This document shows, one piece after another, positions 16,476 through 24,924 of a stretch of DNA of 64,000 bases. Source of the stretch: Halioglobus sp. (GTDB lineage Bacteria; Pseudomonadota; Gammaproteobacteria; Pseudomonadales; Halieaceae). The translations under genes and the position numbers were made by a program. Below the pieces are notes generated by a model. That model saw only the letters and a program-made list of their open reading frames with translations. It was not told the origin of the DNA and ran no database searches. Position 1 is the stretch's first letter, and every line of letters begins with the position of its first letter. The stretch spans positions 62,001-126,000 of the forward strand of contig PABK01000061.1 of assembly GCA_002699145.1 (NCBI GenBank). The letters run 5' to 3'.

Positions 16476-17521
16476 CCCCGCCCGGGTTCGATGTTCAATT
16501 CCTGCGGCAGCCAGGCGGGAATATACGGGTACTCCAGCGCCAGCAGCTCGTCGACCGCGACCACGTGCAACTCCGCGGGGGCCTGCTGCGGCCGGTAGAA
16601 CGTGACCAGGTAGTCGCGGCGTTTCGTGCCGTCGGGCAGGTGGACTTCCCAGCGGTCGTCCAGGATCGACAGGGTGGTGTCGCCGGGCGGCAGGCTGATG
16701 CGCGCCACGTAGTGGTTTTTACCCACGGGGGTCAGGCTGCGGTTATCGCTGCTGACCAGTACGTCCATCCTGCGCGTGCGAATCGAGCAGATGGGCGCGA
16801 TGTCGCGGCGGCTCTCCGGGATGCGCGGATCCATCAGGCGCCGGGTGATGTGGGTCAGCGCCGTGCTGCCCTCCGCACCGCTGAGGCGCACCTTGTCCAC
16901 GCTGAAGGGTATGCGTGAGAGTTTTTCCGCGTCGCGCTGGGCCTGCTCGCGCTGCCGCAGTTCCTCCTCGGTGGGGAGTACCTGCGACGACTCCTGGATG
17001 TCCGCATGGTAGCTTTCCAGCAGCGCGTGCAGACGCTCCACTTCCTGCATCTCCTGCTTCTGCGTGTAGTCGACGTTGATCGTGCGCAGCGGCTTGCTCT
17101 CGATCGCCCGCTGCCGCGCCTGCTCCTGTTCTTCCAGGGTGGCGGTGACCTGCTGCTCACGGCTCCTCGCGTCGGTGATCTGCTGCTGCAGCAGGGTAAC
17201 TTCCTCCTCGGCGAGCGCCACCAGCCGCTCTTTCAGGTGCAGTACCTCGCGCGCCAGCTTGCGCACGGCGGGGTTGGCGCTCTCCTCGGGGGCGCCGCCC
17301 TCGGGGAGCAGGATGGCCAGGGTCTGCCGGTACTGCTCCAGCTCGGCGGTGAGCAGTTCGCGCTCCGTGGCCAGGGCCTGCAGGGCGAGGGTTTTTTCCA
17401 CCGATTGCGCGTGGCCGCCGGTGGGGCCGAGTAGCAGCAGGCAGCATACGGTGAGGGTGCGACGCCATCGCGGCGCGCGAACCCTGCGCTGCCGGCGCGG
17501 GTTCAAATGTAAAAAATGCAT
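16472..17521 (-). CDS. exported or membrane-anchored coiled-coil protein of unknown function
   Basis: From the ATG at 17519-17521 the product is 349 residues. An Arg-rich start and one hydrophobic segment (LTVCCLLLLGPTGGHAQ) make a signal peptide or anchor. A Glu/Gln/Leu-rich coiled coil follows (about residues 40-215, for example REVLHLKERLVALAEEEVTLLQQQ), and then a beta-rich C-terminal domain with VSSDNRSLTPVGKNHYVARISLPPGDTTLSILDDRW. I do not recognise a family. It overlaps mnmC by 4 bp (ATGA) and heads the three-gene leftward operon. Longer in-frame starts upstream give no sensible N-terminus. Confidence 0.7.
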   Translation of the reverse strand: MHFLHLNPRRQRRVRAPRWRRTLTVCCLLLLGPTGGHAQSVEKTLALQALATERELLTAELEQYRQTLAILLPEGGAPEESANPAVRKLAREVLHLKERLVALAEEEVTLLQQQITDARSREQQVTATLEEQEQARQRAIESKPLRTINVDYTQKQEMQEVERLHALLESYHADIQESSQVLPTEEELRQREQAQRDAEKLSRIPFSVDKVRLSGAEGSTALTHITRRLMDPRIPESRRDIAPICSIRTRRMDVLVSSDNRSLTPVGKNHYVARISLPPGDTTLSILDDRWEVHLPDGTKRRDYLVTFYRPQQAPAELHVVAVDELLALEYPYIPAWLPQELNIEPGRG

Positions 17522-17721
17522 AAGTTTCAGGCAGATATCCGCTGAACGACGGGGAAATAATAGCAGATCGGGCGCCTGCCCGGCGGCGCCGGCGGCGACA
17601 ATCTCGACTTTTCGACACATTTTTTCGTGTGCCGGTGATAAATGGCCAGGGCGTGGCTGTGCGCGTTGCCTGCGCCCGCCGTCGCCAGTAGACTGCGCGC
17701 ATCCACGCATACGAGACTGCC

Positions 17722-18222
17722 ATGGCACACGCGCAAACCCTGCCCCTGTCACGGGACAAATTCCTGGTCATCGCCATCAACCTGCTGCACCGCGCCCTGC
17801 TGAAACCGGGCCGCACCCAGACCAAGCGGATGTTTCGCGAACTGGCCGATGGCCGCTCGCTACCCCTGGAGACGGTGGAAATGGAGGACAGCTCCGTCGC
17901 CCGTTTCGGGGTGTCGCTGGACCACAGCGAGTTTCGCGGGCGGCTCAACTACGGGGCGTTTCGCGCCAGCCTCGAGACCCTGCTGTCGAATACGGCGGCA
18001 CAGTTGAAAGAGGGCCGGGAGGTGCCGGTGTTCAACGCCCAGGACGGCGCGGGAGCGATGCTGTTCGGTGTGCCCGGCGCCACCGTGGAGGGCGAGCAGG
18101 CCAACCTGCTGCTGCTCGGCACGGACACCGACAGTGGTGGCGCCACCATGTTGCGCCTGATGTACCTGGACCCGGAGCAGTTCCGCGAGCAGTCCCCGCA
18201 GCAGGCGGACCAGACGGCCTAG
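17722..18222 (+). CDS. hypothetical protein
   Basis: The 166-residue product begins MAHAQTLPLSRDKFLVIAINLL and has no signal peptide or membrane segment. It contains a polar N-terminal helix with RTQTKRMFRELADG and a beta-rich middle (SSVARFGVSLDHSEFRGRLNYGAF). I do not recognise the family. Its TAG stop overlaps the TAG stop of the convergent MaoC gene through a shared CTAG (18219-18222). Composition is like the surrounding chromosome, so it is likely a lineage-specific chromosomal gene. Confidence 0.65.
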   Translation: MAHAQTLPLSRDKFLVIAINLLHRALLKPGRTQTKRMFRELADGRSLPLETVEMEDSSVARFGVSLDHSEFRGRLNYGAFRASLETLLSNTAAQLKEGREVPVFNAQDGAGAMLFGVPGATVEGEQANLLLLGTDTDSGGATMLRLMYLDPEQFREQSPQQADQTA

Positions 18223-18710
18223 CCGGCGGACGCGGACGGCTCGACACTCGCCCGCGGCGCGGCCGGCCGTTCGATCTCCAGTTTGTCGCGCGGCGCCATG
18301 ACGTCCGCGCTGCCGCTGGCGACCTCGTCACCGTGCTGGTTGCGCGCGCGGCACTGCAGGGTGACGAACTGGCGCCGATCCTTTTTCTCCACCACCTCCA
18401 GTTCCACGGTGACGGTATCGCCGATCTTCACCGGCAGCCGAAAGCGCAGCGACTGGCCGAGGTAGACGGTGCCGGGCCCGGGCAGTTCCATCGCCAGCGC
18501 CGCGGAGATGATGGCGCCGGTGAGCATGCCGTGGGCGATGCGCTCGCCGAACTGCGTGCCGGCGGCGAAGTCCGCGTCCAGGTGCACCGGGTTGACGTCG
18601 CCCGATACGGCGGCGAACAGCAGCACGTCGCGCTCCTCGACGCGCTTGGAATAGGTCGCGGTTTGCCCTATGGTTATCTCGTCATAGGTGTAGTTGCTAA
18701 GCGTAGGCAT
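18219..18710 (-). CDS. MaoC-like (R)-specific enoyl-CoA hydratase
   Basis: The 163-residue hot-dog-fold protein carries the MaoC hydratase motif in VSGDVNPVHLDADFAAGTQFGERIAHGML: catalytic Asp and His in DVNPVHLD, and the AHGM turn. PGPGTVYLGQSLRFRLPVKIGDTVTVELEV is the following typical strand set. It resembles PhaJ-type hydratases that supply (R)-3-hydroxyacyl-CoA. The ATG at 18708-18710 gives the normal length. It is convergent with the hypothetical gene 17722-18222 and divergent from hrpA with a 77-nt spacer. Confidence 0.88.
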   Translation of the reverse strand: MPTLSNYTYDEITIGQTATYSKRVEERDVLLFAAVSGDVNPVHLDADFAAGTQFGERIAHGMLTGAIISAALAMELPGPGTVYLGQSLRFRLPVKIGDTVTVELEVVEKKDRRQFVTLQCRARNQHGDEVASGSADVMAPRDKLEIERPAAPRASVEPSASAG

Positions 18711-18787
18711 GCCACTGGTCCCCCTGGAAAACACCGGCACAGCATAACCCAACCCGGCGCCCCCGCGCGCGATAACCGACCGGCACA

Positions 18788-21700
18788 ATGAGCAGCATGC
18801 AGCAGCAACAGGACGGTGCAAGCGTCTTACCACCCATCACTTATCCCTCGAGCCTGCCCGTCGCCGAGCGACGCGAGGAGATCGCCCGCGCCATTGCCGG
18901 GCACCAGGTGGTGGTCATCGCCGGTGAAACCGGTTCGGGCAAGACGACCCAGTTACCGAAGATCTGCCTTGAGCTGGGCCGCGGCAGCGCCGGGCTGATC
19001 GGGCATACCCAGCCGCGACGCCTGGCCGCGCGCACCGTGGCGGCGCGCATCGCCGAAGAACTGGGCGGCAGCACCGGCGACCTGGTCGGCTACCAGGTGC
19101 GTTTCGGCGAGAGCGTGTCGGCGCAGACGCGCGTCAAACTGATGACCGATGGCATCCTGCTCAACGAGATGCAGCGCGACCGCCTGTTGCGGCGCTACGA
19201 CACGCTGATCATCGACGAGGCCCACGAGCGCAGCCTGAACATCGATTTCCTGCTCGGCTACCTCAAGCGTATCCTGCCGCGCCGTCCCGACCTGAAGCTG
19301 ATTGTCACCTCGGCGACCATCGACGTGGACAGCTTCGCGCGGCATTTCGACGACGCGCCGGTGATCGAGGTGTCCGGGCGCACCTACCCGGTGCAGACCC
19401 ACTACCTCGATGAGCCGGCGGCCCAGGACGAGCTGGCGACCACGGTCGCCCGGCTGGTCGCGGAAATCGAGTCCAGCGCCTGGGGGCCGCGCGGCGATGT
19501 GCTGGTGTTCCTGCCGGGCGAGCGCGAGATCCGCGAACTGTCGCGCGAGTTGCGCGGCGCCGGCGCGCTGCAGGTGCTGCCGCTCTATGCCCGCCTGAGC
19601 CAGGCGGAGCAACAGCGCGTGTTCGCCGGCGACAGGAGCGGTCCGGGCCTGCGCGTGGTGCTGGCCACCAACGTGGCCGAGACCTCGCTGACGGTGCCCG
19701 GCATCCGCTACGTCATCGACCCGGGCGACGCGCGCATCTCCCGCTACAGTCACCGCACGAAACTACAGCGCCTGCCGGTGGAGCCGATCTCCCAGGCCAG
19801 CGCGGACCAGCGCCGCGGGCGCTGCGGCCGCGTCGGCCCCGGTGTATGCCTGCGCCTGTACAGCGAAGACGATTACAACGCCAGACCAGAGTTCACCGAC
19901 CCTGAAATCCGCCGCACCAACCTGGCCTCGGTCATCCTGCAAATGCTGCTGCTGGGCCTGGGCGAGGTGCAGAAATTTCCCTTTCTCGATCCCCCCGACG
20001 GGCGCATGGTGCGCGACGGCTACCGCCTGCTGGAGGAACTGGGCGCGGTCACCGACGAGGGCCGGCTGACCGGCGCGGGCAAGCGTATGGCGCGCTTCCC
20101 GGTGGACCCGCGGCTGGCGCGCATGGTGCTGGCGGCGGCAGAGCAGGGTTGCCTGGAGGAGGTGCTGGTCATCGCCAGCGCGCTGAGCGTGCAGGACCCG
20201 CGCGAGCGGCCCGCGGACAAGCGCACCCAGGCGGACCAGGCGCACGCGCGCTTCCGTCACCCGCGCTCGGATTTCTGCGCCTGGCTGAACCTGTGGCGCT
20301 ACTTCGAGGAGCAGCGCCAGGCGCTTAGCCAGAGCCAGTTGCGCAAGCTGTGCCGGCGCGAGTTCCTGTCCTATGCGCGCATGCGCGAGTGGCGCGATAT
20401 CCACGCGCAACTGTGTATCGCCTGCCGGCAGCAGTCCCTGCGGCCGGCGCGCGAGCTGCCGCAGGAGGAAAATTACAACGGTGTGCACCGCGCCCTGCTC
20501 AGCGGGTTGCTGGGCAATATTGCGCAGTGGCAGGAGGGGCGCGAATACCTGGGCGCGCGCAACCGCCGCCTGCAGGTCTTTCCCGGTTCGGGACAGGCGC
20601 GTAAATCGCACAAGTGGCTGGTGGCGGCGGAGATCGTCGAGACCACGCGCGTTTACGCGCGCGAGGTGGCGGCCATCGACCCGGGCTGGGCGCTGCAGGT
20701 CAACCCGCGGCTGCTCAAGCGCCACTACTACCAGCCGCGCTGGCAGGCGCGCACGGGGCGCGTGGTGGCCTACGAGCGCGCCACCCTGTACGGCCTGACC
20801 CTGGCGGACAAGCGCAGCGTGCACTACGGGCCTATCGCGCCGCAAGAGAGCCGCCAGCTGATGATTCGCGAGGGACTGGTGGCCGGCAATTACCGCCAGC
20901 CGCCACCGTTCCTGCGCGCCAACCTGGCGCTGGTGGCCGAGCTGGAGACGCTGGAGGCACGCACCCGGCGGCGCGATATCGTCGCCGAGGAACAGGTCAT
21001 CTACGACTTTTACGACGAGCACCTGCCGCCGGACATGTACACCGCGCGGCGCCTGGCGGCGTGGCTGAAAAAAGAGCCGCAGGCGGACGCGCGCCTGCGC
21101 CTGCCGCGCGAACTGTTGCTGGCCCGGGACCCGGGCGACCTGGAGGGGCAGTTTCCCTCGACCCTGGAATGGCAGGGCACCGGCTACCGGCTGCACTACG
21201 AGTTCGATCCCGGGCACGCCAGCGACGGCGTCTCGGTGACCGTGCCGGTGGCGCTGTTGAACCGTGCGCCGCGCTACCGCTTCGACTGGCTGGTGCCGGG
21301 GCTGCTGCGGGAGAAATGCATTGCCCTGGTCAAGGGCCTGCCCAAGGAGAAGCGCAAGCGTCTGGTGCCGGTGCCGGATTTCGTCGACCGCGCCCTGGCC
21401 GAACTGACCGCGGGCGAACACGACCTGCTGCAGGCGCTGGCCACGACGCTGTCGCGCCTGGGCGGTGTGCCCCTGGTGCGGGAGGACTGGGACGTGGCGG
21501 CGCTGGACGATTACTACCGCATGAACATTCGCGTGGTGGACGCCCAGGGCAAGCTGCTGGGGCAGGGCAGGGACCTGGTACGGCTGGTCGAGACCTACCG
21601 CGAGGACACGCGCCACAGCCTGGGCGCAGACGGGCAGGCATCCCCGGCGCGCGAGGGGTTGACGCGCTGGGACTTCGACGAGTTGCCGCAACAGTGGCGC

Positions 21701-22537
21701 TTCCGGCAGGCCGGGGGGGAGGTGCAGGCGTGGCTGGCGCTGGTCGACTGTGGCGAGACGGTGGCCATTCGCCTGTGTGATTACGCCGGCCAGGCGCGGC
21801 TGCAGCACCGCCTGGGCGTACTGCGCCTGCTGCGCCTGGGCGCCGCGCAGCAGGTGCGCTACCTGCGCAAACAGCTGTTGCGCGGCAATGACGCCAGCCT
21901 GTTGCTGGCCGCCGCGGCGTTGCAGCGGCCGGTGCTGGTGGAGGATATGATCGACGCCGCCTTCGTGCACGCCGCGTGCCTGGACGATGAGCTGCCGCGC
22001 CGGCGCGCGGACTTTGCAGCGCTGCGCGAGGGCGCCGCGGCGCAGGTCGTCGAGCGCGCCACGGATATCGAAGCCACGGTGCTGGCGGCGCTGACCGCGC
22101 TGGGCGAGGTGCGCGCCATCCTGGCCGCGCAGGAGGCGCGGAAGTGGACAGAAGCGCGACAGGATATCGCGGGCCAGCTCGACGCGCTGCTGGCATCGGG
22201 CTTCGTGCGCGATACGCCGGCCCAGTGGTTCACCCAGTACCCGCGCTACTTCAAGGCGCTGCTCAACCGGGTGCAGCGCCTGCCGGGCCAGTATGGCAAG
22301 GACCAGAAGTACACAGGCATGCTGGGCGCGTTGCAGGAGCCCCTGGACCAGGCGCTGGCCGCACGCCCGGAGCTCGTGCAGCTCAGTCCGCCGGCCCAGG
22401 CCTACCGCTGGATGCTGGAGGAGTTTCGCGTTTCGCTGTTCGCGCAGAACCTCGGCACGCGCCAGGCGGTGTCGGAGAAACGCCTGCGCGCGCAGTGGCA
22501 GGAGGTGGACGCCTGGCTGCTCGCAAATCCGCAGTAA
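18788..22537 (+). CDS. hrpA: ATP-dependent RNA helicase HrpA
   Basis: The 1249-residue DEAH helicase has motif I GETGSGKTTQLPK, motif Ia TQPRRLAARTVAARIA, motif II DEAHERSLN, motif III SAT, motif V ATNVAETSLTVPGIRYVID and motif VI QRRGRCGRV. The helicase-associated and OB domains and the long DUF3418 C-terminal region typical of bacterial HrpA follow (DFVDRALAEL, ending in EKRLRAQWQEVDAWL). The size matches HrpA. It acts in mRNA processing and stalled ribosome rescue. It stands alone and is followed by a 236-nt spacer with an 8-bp tandem repeat. Confidence 0.96.
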   Translation: MSSMQQQQDGASVLPPITYPSSLPVAERREEIARAIAGHQVVVIAGETGSGKTTQLPKICLELGRGSAGLIGHTQPRRLAARTVAARIAEELGGSTGDLVGYQVRFGESVSAQTRVKLMTDGILLNEMQRDRLLRRYDTLIIDEAHERSLNIDFLLGYLKRILPRRPDLKLIVTSATIDVDSFARHFDDAPVIEVSGRTYPVQTHYLDEPAAQDELATTVARLVAEIESSAWGPRGDVLVFLPGEREIRELSRELRGAGALQVLPLYARLSQAEQQRVFAGDRSGPGLRVVLATNVAETSLTVPGIRYVIDPGDARISRYSHRTKLQRLPVEPISQASADQRRGRCGRVGPGVCLRLYSEDDYNARPEFTDPEIRRTNLASVILQMLLLGLGEVQKFPFLDPPDGRMVRDGYRLLEELGAVTDEGRLTGAGKRMARFPVDPRLARMVLAAAEQGCLEEVLVIASALSVQDPRERPADKRTQADQAHARFRHPRSDFCAWLNLWRYFEEQRQALSQSQLRKLCRREFLSYARMREWRDIHAQLCIACRQQSLRPARELPQEENYNGVHRALLSGLLGNIAQWQEGREYLGARNRRLQVFPGSGQARKSHKWLVAAEIVETTRVYAREVAAIDPGWALQVNPRLLKRHYYQPRWQARTGRVVAYERATLYGLTLADKRSVHYGPIAPQESRQLMIREGLVAGNYRQPPPFLRANLALVAELETLEARTRRRDIVAEEQVIYDFYDEHLPPDMYTARRLAAWLKKEPQADARLRLPRELLLARDPGDLEGQFPSTLEWQGTGYRLHYEFDPGHASDGVSVTVPVALLNRAPRYRFDWLVPGLLREKCIALVKGLPKEKRKRLVPVPDFVDRALAELTAGEHDLLQALATTLSRLGGVPLVREDWDVAALDDYYRMNIRVVDAQGKLLGQGRDLVRLVETYREDTRHSLGADGQASPAREGLTRWDFDELPQQWRFRQAGGEVQAWLALVDCGETVAIRLCDYAGQARLQHRLGVLRLLRLGAAQQVRYLRKQLLRGNDASLLLAAAALQRPVLVEDMIDAAFVHAACLDDELPRRRADFAALREGAAAQVVERATDIEATVLAALTALGEVRAILAAQEARKWTEARQDIAGQLDALLASGFVRDTPAQWFTQYPRYFKALLNRVQRLPGQYGKDQKYTGMLGALQEPLDQALAARPELVQLSPPAQAYRWMLEEFRVSLFAQNLGTRQAVSEKRLRAQWQEVDAWLLANPQ

Positions 22538-22572
22538 ACGTGGGGATTCGTGCGGCGGCGGGGCAGTCTGCC

Positions 22573-22652
22573 CGGCGTTCCGGCGTTCCGGCGTCCCGGC
22601 GCTCCGGCGTCCCGGCGTCCCGGCGTCCCGGCGTCCCGGCGTCCCGGCGCTC
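22573..22652. repeat. 8-bp tandem repeat, ten units
   Basis: Ten contiguous copies of an 8-bp unit, consensus CGGCGTCC, with variants CGGCGTTC (units 1-2) and CGGCGCTC (units 4 and 10). The array is in the spacer between hrpA and the RiPP precursor gene. The spacer also holds TATAAC at 22738-22743, a candidate -10 for the precursor gene. Confidence 0.92.
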
Positions 22653-22773
22653 CGGTTGTGAAACTATTGGTTAACTGCTATGTCATAACCACACGAACGC
22701 CGCCACGGGCCCCGCTGGTCCGCAGCGCTTCGGGTGGTATAACACAAGACTCAATTCAGACAGGGATTCAATT

Positions 22774-23235
22774 ATGGCAACGATGAAAAAACCTCTGGCG
22801 GCTGCTCTGGGCGCGGCGTTCCTGGCCTCTTCGGTGGTGCCGCTGGCATCCGCGGAGTCCAACCCGTTTTCCGCGCAGCAACTCAGCGGCGGGTACGACC
22901 TGCCCAATTACGCCGGCCACAAGGAAGGTGGTTGTGGCGAAGGCAAGTGCGGTGAAGGCAAGTGTGGCGAAGGGAAGTCCGATCACGAGGGCAGTTGCGG
23001 TGAAGGCAAGTCCGCTCACGAAGGCAGCTGCGGCGAAGGCAAGTCCGCCGACGAAGGCAAGTGCGGCGAAGGTCGCTGCGGCGAGGACAAGGCCGAGGGT
23101 GAAGGCAAGTGCGGCGAAGGCAAGTCCGGGGACGAAGGCAAGTGCGGTGAAGGCAAGTGCGGCGGCGCCGACGCGGGCGACCACGACAAGTCCGGGGGTG
23201 AGGGCAAGTGCGGCGAAGGTAAGTGCGGCGGCTAG
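22774..23235 (+). CDS. RiPP precursor of the HvfA / bufferin type (EGKCG-repeat protein)
   Basis: The 153-residue protein has a Sec signal peptide (ALGAAFLASSVVPLASA then ESNPF) and a mature region made almost wholly of short repeats. These are 12 Cys-containing pentads (EGKCG, plus EGGCG, EGSCG, EGRCG) alternating with Ser variants such as EGKSDH and EGKSAH. In characterised HvfA and BufA1 precursors, the EGKC cysteines are converted to thiooxazole-type heterocycles by the DUF692-DUF2063 enzyme pair and bind copper. The two downstream genes here are exactly that pair. The Cys count and repeat layout are seen; modification and copper buffering are inferred from the family. Confidence 0.9.
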   Translation: MATMKKPLAAALGAAFLASSVVPLASAESNPFSAQQLSGGYDLPNYAGHKEGGCGEGKCGEGKCGEGKSDHEGSCGEGKSAHEGSCGEGKSADEGKCGEGRCGEDKAEGEGKCGEGKSGDEGKCGEGKCGGADAGDHDKSGGEGKCGEGKCGG

Positions 23236-23237
23236 CC

Positions 23238-24089
23238 ATGCCTGGAGAACGCCGGGAACTCCACGGAGCGGGTCTCGGTCTGCGGCGGGCCCTCATGGGC
23301 CCGCTGTTGTCCATGGAGCGGACATCAGTGGATTTCATGGAGGCGGCGCCGGAAAACTGGATCGGTGTCGGCGGTCGCTTCGAGAAACAGTTCCGCCAGC
23401 TGGCCGAGCGCTACCCGCTGGCCTTCCACGGCCTGTCCCTGGACATCGGAGGCCCCGACCCCATCGACACGGAACTGGTCGCGGCGGTGCGCGAGTTGAT
23501 GGACGCGGCGCAGGTCGCCATCTACAGTGAGCACCTGACCTACTGCGCCGCCGAGGGGCACCTCTACGACCTGTTGCCCATACCGTTCACAACGGAGGCG
23601 GTGCAACATGTGGCGGCTCGCGTGCGGCAGGTGCAGGATATCGTCGGCCAGCCCATCGCACTGGAGAACGCGTCCTACTACGCGCAGCCCCACGCGGAGC
23701 TGAGCGAGGCCGAGTTCATCGACGCGGTCGTGCGTGAGAGTGGCTGCGACCTGCTGCTGGACGTCAACAACATCTACGTCAACAGCGTCAATCACCGTTA
23801 CGACCCCATCGAGTTCATGCAGGCGCTGCCGCTGGAGCGGGTGCGCTATATCCACATCGCCGGCCACTACGACGAGGCGCCGGATCTCAAGGTGGATACC
23901 CACGGCGCCGACGTTATCGACCCGGTGTGGTCACTGCTGGAGGAGGCCTACCGGCGCGTCGGCCCGCTGCCGACGTTGCTGGAACGCGACTTCAACCTGC
24001 CGCCGCTGCCCGTCCTGCTGCAGGAAGTCGACCGGATTCGCTCCCTGCAGGGGCTGGCGCCGGCGGCCGTCGCGGAAGCGGTGGGCTAG
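23238..24089 (+). CDS. DUF692 multinuclear non-heme iron oxidase (HvfB/BufB1/MbnB-like)
   Basis: The 283-residue TIM-barrel enzyme starts from the ATG at 23238, 2 nt after the precursor stop; a GTG at 23223 inside the precursor gene is less likely. GAGLGLRRALMGPLL, MEAAPENWIGVGG, LAFHGLSLDIGG, SEHLTYC, ALENASYYAQP, LDVNNIYVNSVNHRYDP, IHIAGHYDEA and LLERDFNLPPL match the DUF692 metal ligands (His, Asp, Glu, Asn). The family uses a di- or tri-iron site and oxygen to rearrange Cys residues of the precursor. Operon order precursor-oxidase-DUF2063 is the usual one. Confidence 0.93.
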   Translation: MPGERRELHGAGLGLRRALMGPLLSMERTSVDFMEAAPENWIGVGGRFEKQFRQLAERYPLAFHGLSLDIGGPDPIDTELVAAVRELMDAAQVAIYSEHLTYCAAEGHLYDLLPIPFTTEAVQHVAARVRQVQDIVGQPIALENASYYAQPHAELSEAEFIDAVVRESGCDLLLDVNNIYVNSVNHRYDPIEFMQALPLERVRYIHIAGHYDEAPDLKVDTHGADVIDPVWSLLEEAYRRVGPLPTLLERDFNLPPLPVLLQEVDRIRSLQGLAPAAVAEAVG

Positions 24090-24092
24090 GCC

Positions 24093-24848
24093 TTGGGCGG
24101 CTCCTCCCTCAAGGCCAGCCAGATGGCCATGGCGCGCTTCCTGCGCGCCCCGGATACGGCGCCGCCGCCGGCGGGCGTCGAGGCGCGCCGCCTGAAGATC
24201 TACCAGGACCTGGTGTACAACAACATCGAGGGCTTTATCAGCAGTGGCTTCCCGGTGTTGCGCAGCCTGTACACGGACAGCGACTGGCACGCGCTGGTGC
24301 GCGCTTTCATGCAGCAGCACCGCTGCCGTTCCCCCTATTTCCTGGAGATCAGCCAGGAATTTCTGCAGTTCCTCATGCAGGACTTCCAGCCGCGCGACTG
24401 CGACCCGCCGTTCATGACCGAACTCGCCCACTACGAGTGGGTGGAGCTGGCCCTGGACGTGTCGCAGGAGACGCTGCCGGCGCCGGCGCCGGCGCCGGTC
24501 ACCGATATCGCCGCGGCGATCCCCGCCCTGTCGCCGCTGGCCTGGGTGCTGGCCTACCGCTTCCCGGTGCACCACATTGGTGCCGGGCGCCGTCCCGAGA
24601 CTGCCGCCGGGCCGACCTACCTGGCGGTGTATCGCGATCGCAATGACCGCGTGCGCTTTATGGAAATCAACGCCGCCAGCGCCCGCCTGCTGGAACTGGT
24701 GCGCGACAACGATGGCGCCACCGTGCTGCAGTTGCTCGATACCCTGGCCGCGGAGCTGGGCATGGACAGCGACGCCGTGCGCAGTTTCGGCCTGGCGCAG
24801 GTCGAGCAGTTCGCCGGCGAATCTGTGCTGTTTGTCACAGAAGGGTAA
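24093..24848 (+). CDS. DUF2063 RiPP partner protein (HvfC/BufC1/MbnC-like)
   Basis: The start is taken as the TTG at 24093, which gives SSLKASQMAMARFLRAPD, the usual first helix of the domain; an ATG at 24123 would cut it. The DUF2063 N-terminal domain shows RRLKIYQDLVYNNIEGFISSGFPVLRSLY and DWHALVRAFMQQHRCRSPYFLEI. The remainder (HYEWVELALDV to the C-terminus) fits the second domain of HvfC-type proteins. It binds the precursor and presents it to the iron oxidase. It is 3 nt downstream of the DUF692 gene. No DoxX-like membrane protein (HvfD/BufD) follows. Confidence 0.88.
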   Translation: MGGSSLKASQMAMARFLRAPDTAPPPAGVEARRLKIYQDLVYNNIEGFISSGFPVLRSLYTDSDWHALVRAFMQQHRCRSPYFLEISQEFLQFLMQDFQPRDCDPPFMTELAHYEWVELALDVSQETLPAPAPAPVTDIAAAIPALSPLAWVLAYRFPVHHIGAGRRPETAAGPTYLAVYRDRNDRVRFMEINAASARLLELVRDNDGATVLQLLDTLAAELGMDSDAVRSFGLAQVEQFAGESVLFVTEG

Positions 24849-24924
24849 GCACGGGCGCTTGCCCGGCCCCCCCGCAGCGGCGTAACATTCCCGTTCCCGC
24901 GCCGCGACCCGCATCAGGATCAGG

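Noticed and set aside
17076-18791. Rightward 571-codon frame crossing several genes
   Set aside because: Spans an intergenic region and antisense genes; Ser/Arg-rich without protein-like pattern.
19763-21970. Leftward 735-codon frame inside hrpA
   Set aside because: Antisense shadow of a well-supported helicase.
22573-22652. Tandem array considered as a CRISPR
   Set aside because: Units are 8 bp, contiguous and without unique spacers.
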